A DNA stretch of 64,000 nucleotides from Ampullaceana balthica. Lineage: Eukaryota; Mollusca; Gastropoda; Lymnaeidae. Where the stretch lies: the NCBI GenBank assembly GCA_944989445.1, contig CALYLW010000019.1, positions 2,226,648 to 2,290,647 on the forward strand, given 5' to 3'. The notes beneath the pieces are model-generated. The model was given only the letters and a program-made list of their open reading frames with translations. It had not been told where the DNA came from and did no database searches. The position numbers and the translations under genes are program-made. Below, piece by piece: positions 36,757-49,500 of the stretch (positions are counted from its first letter, which is position 1; every line of letters begins with the position of its first letter).

Positions 36757-37689
36757 TTCTAAGTTATAATTGTCTTATGTATTATTACTACTTTGCTCTG
36801 CTATCATCTAGTGTTTCAAGATTTGATGCATTAAAAATCATGGTTTTAATTAGGTCTATATATAGTTCCCGTGTATTAGTATTTGATTTAAAAGACGATT
36901 CGTGCCGGGAGATCTTGTTCTTGATGACTGCTTGAACTGCATGTTAAAAAATAACTCTGAAAAGATGTACTGCAGTCAACTGCCGATCGAAGCTCAACCT
37001 AGTTTTAGGCAGTAATACTTGATTAATCTTCTACATGTTTAAAACCTACCGTCTATAACTTGTATCTTACAATAAAAGCAGTAATTGATTTGCCAAATTT
37101 TCTCTCTCAAAAATATTTAGACGCCATCTTGAAAACTAGCAAGGACAGCTAAATCAGTAATTATTAGTGGGTCGAAACACGTAGCAAAGGGAAATTACTG
37201 AGTAATAATGCGACTCGGTAAAGACTAAAGTTAAAGCAACTGCTGTTGTCTGTTCAATTTCGATGTATGAAAAGTTAAGATAGAATAATATTTGAAGTAA
37301 TATTAATTTAATATGATAATTAAGAAACCAAAAAAAATGTATTTTGGGTGTCTTGACTTGATTATTAACGGCAGTTTAAAATTAAAAATATAAGAATTTG
37401 AATAATAACTCTATAGACTATAACTATGTTATATTAGTAATTAGTCTATAATAGTCTATAATATATGCTGCAAATTTCAACTTTGTGACTGATACTGATG
37501 TTTTGAATTTTTTATGTGACTTAAATATTTATAGTATTTTTGTATGCTGATTCCAAATATGACAACCATTTTTGTGTAGGCTATTACGTCGGGTTTTTGA
37601 GAAAACCTAAAAAATGTGTTTACATGGTTTATGCTTATATATATAAGTATAAGAAAAGTATATATGAAAAGTATGCCATTTGGTGTGCC

Positions 37690-38678
37690 CATGATTTGGC
37701 GTGAGCCTTCAAGACATGTGACAGACTGGTATTTTTGCATGACGAATGTTGTTGAATTCAACAAGAGGAGCACGCACAATCAGTGGAGATTCATTAAAGC
37801 GCAGTATGAAAGCAGTTCTTCCATTTAATGGTAACACGGTATCATCATTTCCAGTGGCACACTCGGTAACATTGAAAGAGACGTATGAAAACATGAAACT
37901 TTTGCTCAGATCTTTGAATTATGATTAGCAAAAGTGGTTTATATGTGGGGATTTAAAGGTCATAGCCGTCATATTTGGGCTCCAAGGTGGGTATGCAAAA
38001 TGTCCATGTTTTTTGTGCCTCTGGGATAGCAGAGCAGACAGTGAGCATTATGCCAAGAAAGTGTGGCCACCAAGAGAAGAATTTACCCCAGGAAGCTACA
38101 GTGTCAAGTTACGTCGAGCTCTCCTTCCACGACTCCATATAAAATTGGGGTTAATGAAAGCTTTTGTCAAGAGTATGGACCATACTGGCTCTGGATTTCT
38201 ATATTTGTCAGAAAAATTTCCACGAAGAAGTGAAGCAAAGTTGACTGCTGATATCTTTGTTGGACCGTAGACCCGAGAAGTAATGAAAGATGAGAAATTT
38301 ACATCTACATTGGCCACAGTTGAACTGGAAGCCTGGAATGCTTACAAAGATGTTGTCAACAATTTCTCAGGTAACTTCAAGTCAGACAGTTACAAAAATC
38401 TTGTTAAGAACATGGTGGCCAAATTTTGGGCTTTGGGGATCCGCATGAGTGTCAAGTTGCACTTTTTGGACTCCCACGTTGACTACTTTCCTGTAAATCT
38501 TGGTGCATGCAGTGAAGAGCCGGGTGAAAGGTTCCATTAGGACATTTGTGCAATGGACAGTCGATACCAAGGTCGATGGAAATGGAATATTATTGCTGAC
38601 TATTGCTGGTCATTGAAACGTCATAATCCTGGTGCTGCACAAAAACAAAAATCATTGAAAAGACAAGTCACAGAGTAA
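37690..38678 (+). pseudogene. Broken copy of a multi-copy invertebrate gene, probably transposon-borne
   Basis: Readable pieces in order include EPSRHVTDWYFCMTNV, AVLPFNGNTVSSFPVAHSV, LKETYENMKLLL, CFLCLWDSRADSEHYAK, LLPRLHIKLGLMKAFVKSMD, LGIRMSVKLHFLDSHVDYFP, EEPGERFH and RYQGRW, with a final stop at 38676-38678. These match a protein family present as many uncharacterised copies in Hydra, aphids and other invertebrates (recalled from general knowledge, not searched). This copy has several in-frame stops, at least one frameshift and a missing central section, so it cannot encode a full protein. The high copy number of the family suggests carriage by a transposable element. Confidence 0.7.
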
Positions 38679-40418
38679 TAGATAATTAATAAATGTAATT
38701 CTGCTTTTATATTGCGCTTTGGTCAATACTTTTGAACTTCCAATAGTTTTCTGCATGGTTGAAGTTTATTATCATCTTATATTTTGTTGCTGGTTTATTG
38801 ACTTTTTTCTATATTATAATATATAAATAATATATTACATGTATTAATTATTATTAATATATAATTATTACATTTCAAATAGCAAAAAATCCTGCAAAAA
38901 CCATTGTTGTTTTTGGATTCAGCATATGTGAAAACATAAAGAACATTTGCATTTATTGAAACATCAGACAGTGTGCAGCATAGTGATTAATGATTTACCA
39001 GAAATAGAAAGTTAAGAAAGCCAAGGAAGACTGGTCCAGGTTTTATTAATAAAATTAAGATGATCTAATACCTTAAAACAAAGATAAATTAACCAACAGA
39101 CTGTTTCGCCCACATTATAATCATTAATGTTAATTTTTGTATATATTTTATATCTTTAATTTTTAATATATCATATAAAATAAAAATTTTAAACTACTCT
39201 TCCAGGAATTGAGCCTGCCTTCTTCAGTTCAGTGGCCCTATATCTTACCACAGGTCCACTACCTGTGGCAATAAAATGGTGATTTCTTAAATTTTAATAC
39301 ATGTGAATGTAGAACTCTTTAAAAACAGGCCACCTATAGATGATGTCTATCAAATTCATGACAATTATCCACACAAAAAAAGTGTGGGTTATCTCCACCA
39401 ATCAGTTTTGAGAATGAGGGTAAGCAGATTTTATCTGGAAAAAACATGTTTATTGAAACTCGTGTTTGGGAAAATGGATAAGAAGCTTATTATTTTTTCG
39501 TCGATAATTGGAAGGATTCCAATCAAGTAAAAAATTTAATTTACATGTATATCACAATAACTGAAAAGCTTACTATGACCAACAATGAAATAATGTATCA
39601 TGAGATTGATCTTAACTTTAAAAATGTATATTGCAAGGATTCCATAGCTTGTTTTGGTTGCCATGAAACCAGCTTTACAACAGGCAATCCACAGTGTAAA
39701 TGGGGCTAGTTTTAGAAGGAAAAGAAAAGGGTATTCTGGGTATTGAATTCAAATTTTGAAATCTAAAATTTATCTAAGGAACCAACAGCTTCAACCCACA
39801 AAAAATTGGGAATAAAACACAAAGTAAGCTATAACATTTTTAATAATAGAAATATCAAATAATATAGTTTGTATAACAGCATGGCATATTAAAACACACT
39901 AAGAGTCCCAACAAAACTATATTTCAAGCATGTTTTAATCAATATATCCCTGAAGGCATTTTTTTGCCTAATCGTTGAAATACAGCACTTATTATACAAT
40001 ATAGAGTTAGTCTATTCACTTTAAAAATAAAATTAGTCACAACACATTGTAAAATTTATTTGACATTGATAAAAATATTGTTAAAATTTAATTGAGAAAT
40101 TTAGAGATTCATCTTAGCTCATCTGACTTGATTAATCATTACAGACATTACATTGGGAAAACTATGTCCCAAAAGCTAATAACTGCTCAAAAGTCTCTTT
40201 TTACTTCACAATGGTGCGAACCCTAAATACATACACTTTTGCTTGTAAGGTTGTACTTAATATTTAAAAAACTAAAAATTAATACAATACTGATGAAAAT
40301 TTGGGCACATACATAAAATGAAACTTTAATTTCAAAGAACACACCAAAATATTATAACATCACCAAATATTGATGAAAAATACAATCATAAGAAATTATA
40401 TTTATCTATGTACATAAA
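38679..40418. other. Gene-free AT-rich stretch
   Basis: Nothing coding is supported. A weak tRNA-like patch near 39200-39275 has a B-box-like GGCTCAATTCC on the minus strand and could be a SINE remnant. Confidence 0.35.
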
Positions 40419-40424
40419 TTTATT
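40419..40424 (-). promoter_or_regulatory. Candidate polyadenylation signal of the amine oxidase gene
   Basis: AATAAA on the minus strand lies about 147 bases past the stop codon at 40571. Confidence 0.45.
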
Positions 40425-40570
40425 GGAATGTAATAAGTATATCAATAATCAAATGTTGGTATCCATGAAGCATGTTAAATCCAAAAACAGTGTCAAGTTG
40501 AGAGTATGAGTGTAATGTAATCTGAAACATCTTTATAAAAAAGCCAATTTACAAAACCATATTAATATCT

Positions 40571-43500
40571 TTACAACTCATCATTCTTCTTCTTTTTCTT
40601 CTTATCCTTATCTGTTTTATCTTCATCTCTCTTATCTTTCTTTTCTTTATCCAATTCAATTTCATTGTCAAATGCATCATCGTCTTCATCTGTAAAGTCA
40701 TCATCTTCGTCTTCTATAATTTCATCCTCTTTTGATTTGTTTTCTTCTTTTTTGTCTACCTTGTCTCCTTGATTCTTTTTCTTGGCCTCTTCCTTTTTAC
40801 GTCTCTCTTCCTTTTTCCGTTGTATTTCTTCCTTTCTTAACACTTCACAAAGTCCAGTCAAGATTTGATCTCCAGCCCGGATACCAGAGTTGTATGCGCC
40901 ATGCAATGTCCCATGGCTATCAAAAAGTGTATGCTCACCAGCGAAGTAGATATAAGGGCACAGTGGTTGAGAAAATGTATTCCAGAGATTTGGGTCATTT
41001 CCTGCAGGATAATAAATTTTACATCATCATCGAAACGATTAAGTTACAGCTGCAGTATCATCATTTAAAAATATGATTAAGTCACAGCTACAGTATCTCT
41101 ATACATATAAGACGATTTTGTTGTCTGTCTGTCTGTTCCCTAATAACTCAATATCCAGACAACCAAATAACGTGAAATTTGGTACACGTACACAAAATTA
41201 TACCGGAAAGGTTATTAAACAGGTTTCGTTCCATATATATAAGATACTGGGGGCCGGGGGCCCAAAATGTAGTTTTTCCTTATATGAGCTATATAAAATA
41301 AAAATTATTGAAAATTAAGACGTAAAATAATAAACATTTTGGTGTCGAGATTAACAAGAAGGCGACTATAGCCATAAAATAAATGTTTTGTTGTTGTAGT
41401 TGTTGCTTTGTTGATGTTGCTTTGTTGTTGTTTTGTTTTTGTTGCTTCTGTGTTGTTTTTGCTCTTGTTGTTGTCCACATCCGTTGCCCTGCGACGACAA
41501 TGTCCAACATGTTGTTGTTGCTGTTGTAGTTGTTGTTTTGTTTTTGTTGTTTTGCTTTTGTTTCTGTTGTTGTTAAACCCGGGAAAAGCCAGGTACTTGC
41601 CCCTAGTTATTTATAAATATGATTAAGTTACAGCTACATTATTACCATTTATAAATATGATTAAGTTACAACTACAGTATCATCATTTATAAATATGATT
41701 AAGTTACAGCTACAATATTACCATTTATAAATATGAATAAATTACAACTACAGTATCATTATTCATTATTATTGTTGTCTTTATATTTCATTCATATGGG
41801 TAACATGAAGTAGACTTGCATAAAAAACAATGTTATTTAATTTGCTGAGATAGACTGCTAAGATTCCAGACGTGGTGTAAAGCAGCTAAAAAATTATTTT
41901 TTAAGTTAAATAACTAAGTTTTAAGAGTTGAAATTTTCAGCTTGATATTGAGAATATTATTATTTGTAAGGTCCGTAACTAATACTTGAAAATATTCATA
42001 TTACAAATCATTCCAAATTTATTTATAATTTTTTAAATAAGCATGCTCAAACAATCTATCCAAAACAAATGTGAACGTACCAACTTTAGGATATGTGCTA
42101 GCGCCTTTAGACCATTCATCTGTTACCCATTTAGATCTCTGAAACTTAACGATTTTTCCTCCTTGTTTGACAACTTCCTCACCAAACATCTCATTTAAGA
42201 CTGAAATCGCTGTAATGTAAATAAATATTTTTAATTGAAAAACAATCCATCCTGATAATTAACGCACTTATTTATCCTTTAATTAATTTTTAAAAAGTTT
42301 TACCACATACATTAAGTGGCAATTTAACATTTTGAGCAAATTTTTATGAAACCAAGTAAATAAAATATATATTAAAGTAAGATATAATAATAATACAAGT
42401 TTTGAAATATAAACTCTGTTACAACTAATTGTTATGGGTTTTTGTTGTTTTAGAAAAGTACATGGTAACACAATACAACATATTTATGTATAATCTATGT
42501 ACTAAGGTTGTTAAAAGTTAATTTAAGGGAAAAATACAGCCCGGATGGTTAACCAGTCCTCAAAAACAAGCGGTCTTAACAACCTTACTATATACGCTTA
42601 CCTAGTTCTTCTGCTTCTTCATTTGTCATCTTTTCAAATTTGACAGCTGGATCACCAGTGAGGAAGCCCCCGAGAGCTGGCACACCCACAATCCTATTGA
42701 TGTTTATCCAGGTTTGGAGGTTTCCCTGATCTGGTTCTCTGTTGACAGCACGGACAAACACCCCATGATCTGGTGACCAAAATGGACGCTCAAACTGAAT
42801 GATAATTTTATCACCAGCGGACATACCTGCAAAATGGAAAAGAAAATAATTTAGTAATTGAATTGAAATGTATTTCAATAACAACATTTCTCTAGTTGTC
42901 TCAATGGGCTATTATTTTTAATGTAATTTATCAATTTTTAATGTAAAGATTAGAGATGTATTGCAGTAAATGGAAGGTTACTTTAGGTACAAGATCTCGA
43001 TCCAATATTTTTCAGTTCAAATTAAAGATTTTAACTAATTTAACTAAAAGTAAGCTGTACGGAAATTTATTTTCACTCTCAATCTTTATTTTGTTCATGC
43101 AGACAAGAAGGCCATAGAGATGATCAAGAGCAGATAGTGATCAGTGATAAAGAAAATTGTGCCCAGATTTGGGTATAGTCAGAAATCTTCTTTTAAAAAC
43201 TGCCCAAACTATCATTGAATAAAAGAATATTATGCGACTTCTGATAGCCACAACATATTTCAGATTTCACTTTCGTGCGAAGTGGTATTGAAAAACAAAG
43301 GAGAATTGTTAACGTCTATAAAAATTACAGTGTAATTTATTATTTAATTATTTATTGGAGTCCTTACTCCTTAGAAATATATTCTTACTGGAGGGTAAAC
43401 ATATGATATATGGACAAAAATTATTTATTCCATATAAGTCCAAAGAGTGTATACTTTTAACTGTTATTAAAGTTGAAACACCAACCTCGACCCCACAAGG

Positions 43501-46500
43501 TAAACAAATTTTTTTTATCAGAAACAATATTTCAAGAGTAAAGAAAAAACAACTAAGGTTGCTTGCTGGTAGTTAACTGGTCCTAGGACCAGGACCAGCC
43601 TTGTTAAGTCTTAATAAACAATTAATCAAAACTTTATTTCTTCCATATTTCCTGGAGATCATCTTTGTGTGAGTCAAATCATAAAAAACAACTATTAAAT
43701 TTTGCTTTTAAAATAAAAACATGAACCTGGTGAGTTGAAAGTGGAAAAATAAAATGGCATTTTAATATTTTTTAAAATTCACTTAACTTGTCACCGTTTT
43801 CTCATTAGTTAAGCTAAAGATTGAATTTAGTATTCGAAAAAAAAATTTTTTCTAAATCTATGAGTTGCTGTTCATCCTGTTATGTACAAGTACAACCGGG
43901 AGCAACAGAAACATAAAAGACCTTTGATGTACGCAGCAGAAGACACCAGCCAGTGTTACTTGAGTTTTGGCCTGCTTCAAGGCAAGTCGTGGAAAAGATA
44001 CTTTTTGATACCTCACTACTGCTAATGACTGATCAGTCTTTTTTTTGGTTAACTGGTCCTTTTTCAATATGAGCGGTCTGAACAACCTTAAAATATTTGC
44101 AAGCAGGCTATATTCAATGAAGCCTGTTACCCCACTAAGGCAGTGAGGCTGAGGGGTTTCACTACAAAAAATACTGCTCTGGTTTGAATTATTAACAGAA
44201 CCAGAATTAAATTGATTTAGTTCAAGTCATATGTCAACAACTAACTAGTAATGCCAGAGTAACTCACCCATTTCTTTGGCAGCCAGCTGGTACTTTTTGG
44301 GCAAGGGCGGCTCAAATAACAATCCACCTGTTGAAATAATAGTGGAAGGCACAGCAACAACAACAAAGTCAGCTGAAACTTGTGAGCCATCCCTGAATCG
44401 CACCAGCACCTTGCGCTGGGTTTTATCAACTTTTATTTGCCTGGCAGCTTTGTTGAGGTGGAGATGAAGTGGGGGCTCTTCAGGCGATCCACTAAGAAGT
44501 CTACAGGGGAAAAAAAATCTCAAAAAATGTAACCACAGTTTCATAGTTATGAATTAGAAAGAAGAAAAAAAGCAATAGCATATAATGTACAGTCGAAACC
44601 GGTTAAGTCGACGGCGTTGGGGTATGAAAAATGGCATCGAGATAACTGATGATCCAGTTAAAATGAAAACCAATATGGCGGCAAAATATTAAGATGCGCT
44701 TGAAATTTCTTTATGCACGTGTTGTGCGTTAATTAGTGATGGGACGATTAATCAAAATAGTATCGGAATATATGGACCCTATTTCTTCACTCTTTCCCAA
44801 GGTTGATAAGACCGATCGTTTTTAAGGACCGTTTAAGTTTAAATATAACCCTTTGTTGCGTCAGCGCAGTTTTTTCCCCTAGTACATAACTATAACGAAG
44901 TGATATACTCCTGCCCGCCACGCCGCCGCGCGCGCCGTCTTGCGGTGATTCCCAGATTGAGCGCTTACAATGGACTTAGAATTCCTTCGGTAACTTGATG
45001 CTAATCGGACTAACAACAATGGTGTGGGAGATTGAGAGTTGGGGTGGGTAAACTGTCTGTAGTCTGTTATATTATATTTTTTAAAATCTGGGGAGCCTTG
45101 TTTACAGAAAGCATCCCGTGATTTTGGTATCGTCCCATCACTAGCGTTAATAAATGAGAATGTACATGCACGTTTTTTTACACAACGGCGTTGCTGTTGT
45201 CTATCATGACCTATATATGACTCACGACAAAGCGAACTCTTCTCTATAAAAACGTACAGTTTACGTACACAAATAAATTAGGAACTCCTTTTGAACCTTC
45301 AACTTTGACACATTTTAATTAATTTTAACCAATAGTTAAATGGCTTTTGCAAATGAGGTTGAAGGATGAATGGTTGCCAATGACAAGTCTGCACACGGTA
45401 CATTTTGTTATTCCATACGATCCCCTCGGCTTACAATGGACTTAGAGTGGGGGTGGGTAAACTGTCTGGTTTTTTTTGCCGTTATTTGTTTGATGAAGCT
45501 ATCGGCATGCTATAAAAATGTACATACATGTTTGCTAACAACAAAAGGTATATGTGCACCAACTAACAGCAGAAATTTACACATTTAAAATAAAAACCAA
45601 CGTCGATTATCGATACAAATGTTCATTATATTCTCCAACATTGCAAACACAAAATTCGCGAGTCATTTCACTCTGACACAGCTCTGAAAAGTATCTGAAC
45701 GCAAGTGGGCTGTGACGTCACCAGCACACCTCACAAGGCTGACACTTTTTTCATGGCCTTGTTGGTTATAAAAATAACTAAGAGGAACAAAAGCTGGTGA
45801 TTGGCATAGTACCAGAAGCAACACAGGCCTGAAGCATGCGGGCTGTGACGTCACCAGCACACCATGCAAGGCTGAAATTTGACATGTGGCCTTGTTGGTT
45901 ATAAAATAACTAAGAATTTCAAAAGATGGTGATTGCCATAGTACCAGAAGCAACACAGCGTTGAGAGCTAAAAGCAAGCGGGCTGTGACGTCACCAGCAG
46001 ACCCTGGTGAGGCAGAAAATTAGTCCCTTCCCTTGGTTATAAAAAAATCATAGCTAACATTTTCAAAAAAGCTTGCGATTGGTCATGGCGATCGAGCTAA
46101 CCAAGTTAAGTTGCAAATTTGGCCCTCTTTTGTGCTCTAGGTACTAGGTTTCGGCGACTTGGAAAAATCGAATTAGCCGATGAAAAAATGCTAAGACAAA
46201 GAGAGAATTTGGCGGTTCCAATAAAAAACGTCGAGTTAGTGAGGTGGTCGAGCTAACCGAGCTCGAGGTAAGTGGGTTCGACTGTATTAAACATTATAGT
46301 TATAGTATAGTCAACAAAAGGACCAAGATGGAGTGTTACGGTCTCATTTGTTGGTGGGTTATTGCTTGCTCGCCGCCGCATGCACACAAGAAATGACACC
46401 AGATTTGGGTACAAGTCACTGTTTATTCTGCTATGTACAATTGTATAAACTGGCGGTCCCGCCTAGACATCAAATACATCTATCTGCAAATGGCTTAATA

Positions 46501-49500
46501 TTCGAGCATGCCCTCGGTCCGACTCGACCATCCTGGGCCCACGCTCAAGTCCTCTTACAGCCACACGTATACACACGAAGTCTCTAAGTCCGACTCGGTC
46601 CCAGTCCACTCCGTGTTACTATCACTACCCGGTCTATCACAGACCGTTCCGTCTCCACAACTCTGCGCCAACTAACTAACTCCACTCAGCTCGTCCCTTT
46701 TAACCCCCCCAAACTGGTCTCGATTGACCCTGGCGTGTCCTCTGTCATACCCCGTGTGCCCAGAAGTTAGCTCAGACATGACTAGACCTTATTCCCGTGA
46801 CAGGAGTTCATACCAGTCAACAAACATTCACTCACAGTGATTCTCATACCCCTGACATGGAGACTAAATCTTTAACTTTAAAATAGTTCTAACGATGCAA
46901 TCAATCTTATAAAATAGTTATGGACATTTCAGACATCTCCATAATAGGGGTAATCATAATAAAGTTACAGAATTGTGGGAAGAAAAGAACTAATGGACAC
47001 AAAACTAGTCCTAAACTTATCCTAAGATGATAGGCATCGCCAGCAGAAAATTTTGAGAGCTTCTTGAGTCTGTAAATAAACCTAGTACAAATATTCACTT
47101 TAAGCTGGACAGCTGCGCTGATATCTGACGGCAGCCGTGCAGATATCTGACCACCGCCGCGCAGCAGTTTTGGATTACCGCTCAGCAAACTTGGTAAAAT
47201 ATTGCACAAAAAATGGACGCTGTGCAACTTTTTTACTTTGCATACAGATCAACGAACCTTCGAGGGAATACTGAATAGTACAAGCACTAAAATGTAAAAC
47301 ACTTTTTGATGGTGATGTTAAGTAACTAAACTTTTTGCTCATTTAAATTAATAATAATAATAATGATACTTTATTCTTTTACTTCCAGCATGTTCATGCT
47401 TTTTAATATTTGATCTTTTTCAAATAATTCTTTTTTAAATTTCTCAAAAAGATTTATGATTTAGAGATAAGTTTTATTCATAACTTTATGAATTTAAGTG
47501 AAGAAGCTAGAAATAGAATGAGATTTAAAATGATTATCACCTGTCAATGAGTTCTCCCATGCCATCCAACAAAACTTGCTCATATCCAACATCAAGAAGT
47601 TCTGGAGTGTAATTGTGAGTAGAATAATCCCCCAGGATATAAGATGGCAGGCTTTTGACAAGTAAGGCTCCAGGACTGGTTGATATCATAAAATTATTTT
47701 ATGATTTCAATTTCAAATGTAATTTAATCAATATAATTTAAATATTTAAAAATGACATTGGAAATGTATATATTATGACCAAATACATTATTGCCTTTTA
47801 ATGAATCTAGCCATATTTCTCTTGTAATATCTAAAATAAAACTGTAGGTAGTGTAAGTAAGTATTCTTATTAAGCCTTTAAGTATCAAATATTTTGAATA
47901 GCCTGGAGCCAACCTGTCACTGCTTGTGATGGCACCACTAGCTAGAACTTTATCAATCGCCTCCTTCATTGAAATTTCAGTTTTAACCGATTTTGATTCA
48001 TTCAAAGCTTGACCTAATATCTGGAGAGTTTGAAAATACAACAAATTACCTGGACTGCTTAATGTAGTAATTTACCTTGCTAATTTCAGTCCCTGAGGTT
48101 TTATGTAATTGAATTGATTTTAAAGGACAATACAATTTTGGATGTTCATCTGTAGATAGATTTCATCAAAGTACATGTACTTTTTTTTTACTTCGTTGTA
48201 ATGCAATACAACAGTAGAGTAAACATAAAAAATGCATTTCTAAGCTATCTCTCATGAGTATTTGATAAATTGATGAAGCAAACACGACTGACCTGACCAG
48301 CTTGGCGTGTGATTTCAGTGAGCTCCTCCCCACTGAATTTTTTTTGTTCCCATGGCACAATAAATTGAAGATTGTCTAATTTTGTGGATTTTAATTCAAA
48401 ATCTTCAGCCAGTTTGACCAATGGATTGTTCTTAGAGACTACATTGAAAGCTGAACCACCCAGGTCAACTTCAGCTCCTGAAAGTTATCAGAATTATTTT
48501 TGAAAGGTTCAAGTTAAAAAACTGGAATTGGAAAATGAACAAGCGAGATATTATGTGATCAAAGACCCATGTTATTTTCAAAATTTGGCAAATCATAACA
48601 TTTTCCAAAAACATAGTGGTCTGAAGAATTGGAATGAGCTTCTATAAAAATGCTGAGAAAATGTTCATCTTTAGCATTTCTTTGAAATGTATAAGAATAC
48701 CAATGGTGGTGGGACTTTAATTAGAGACTATGATTATTATTTGCTTAAACTGAGAGGCACAACCAATTTTTGAAAGCATCTAAAATGGTTAATCTTGTAG
48801 ACAAATTACACAATTCATAATCATAATACAAATTGCTTGGTAACATTGAATTTAACAACTAACAAGTAAAAAATTTGAAATGAATGAACGCTTTCAATTT
48901 CAAAACGTTTAAAAAGGTGAATCAAAATTTACCTTTAGTTGAAAAATTATTTAATTTATTGTGTAGCTGATCTAAGACATCTGTTAAATTCCTTAGCTGT
49001 TTAACTATGACATAACTTTCCATAGCTGTTTAACTATGACATAACTTTCCTTAGCTGTTTAACTATGACATAACTTTCCTTAGCTGTTTAACTATGACAT
49101 AACTTTCCTTAGCTGTTTAACTATGACATAACTTTCCTTAGCTGTTTAACTATGACATAACTTTCCTTAACTGTTTAACTATGACATAACTTTCCTTTTA
49201 GCTGTTTAACTATGACATAACTTTCCTTAGCTGTTTAACTATGACATAACTTTCCTTAGCTGTTTAACTATGACATAACTTTCCTTAGCTGTTTAACTAT
49301 GACATAACTTTCCTTAGCTGTTTAACTATGACATAACTTTCCTTAGCTGTTTAACTATGACATAACTTTCCTTAGCTGTTTAACTATGACATAACTTTCC
49401 TTTTAGCTGTTTAACTATGACATAACTTTCCTTAGCTGTTTAACTATGACTATGACAAAACTCAAAAAGATATCAAAATACCTTTAGCACTCATATCTTT

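Noticed and set aside
40732..41076. 114-codon + strand open frame
   Set aside because: It is the antisense shadow of the charged tail of the amine oxidase.
46333..46587. 84-codon + strand open frame in a GC-richer island
   Set aside because: The segment is explained by a solo LTR with TG...CA ends and a 4-bp target duplication.
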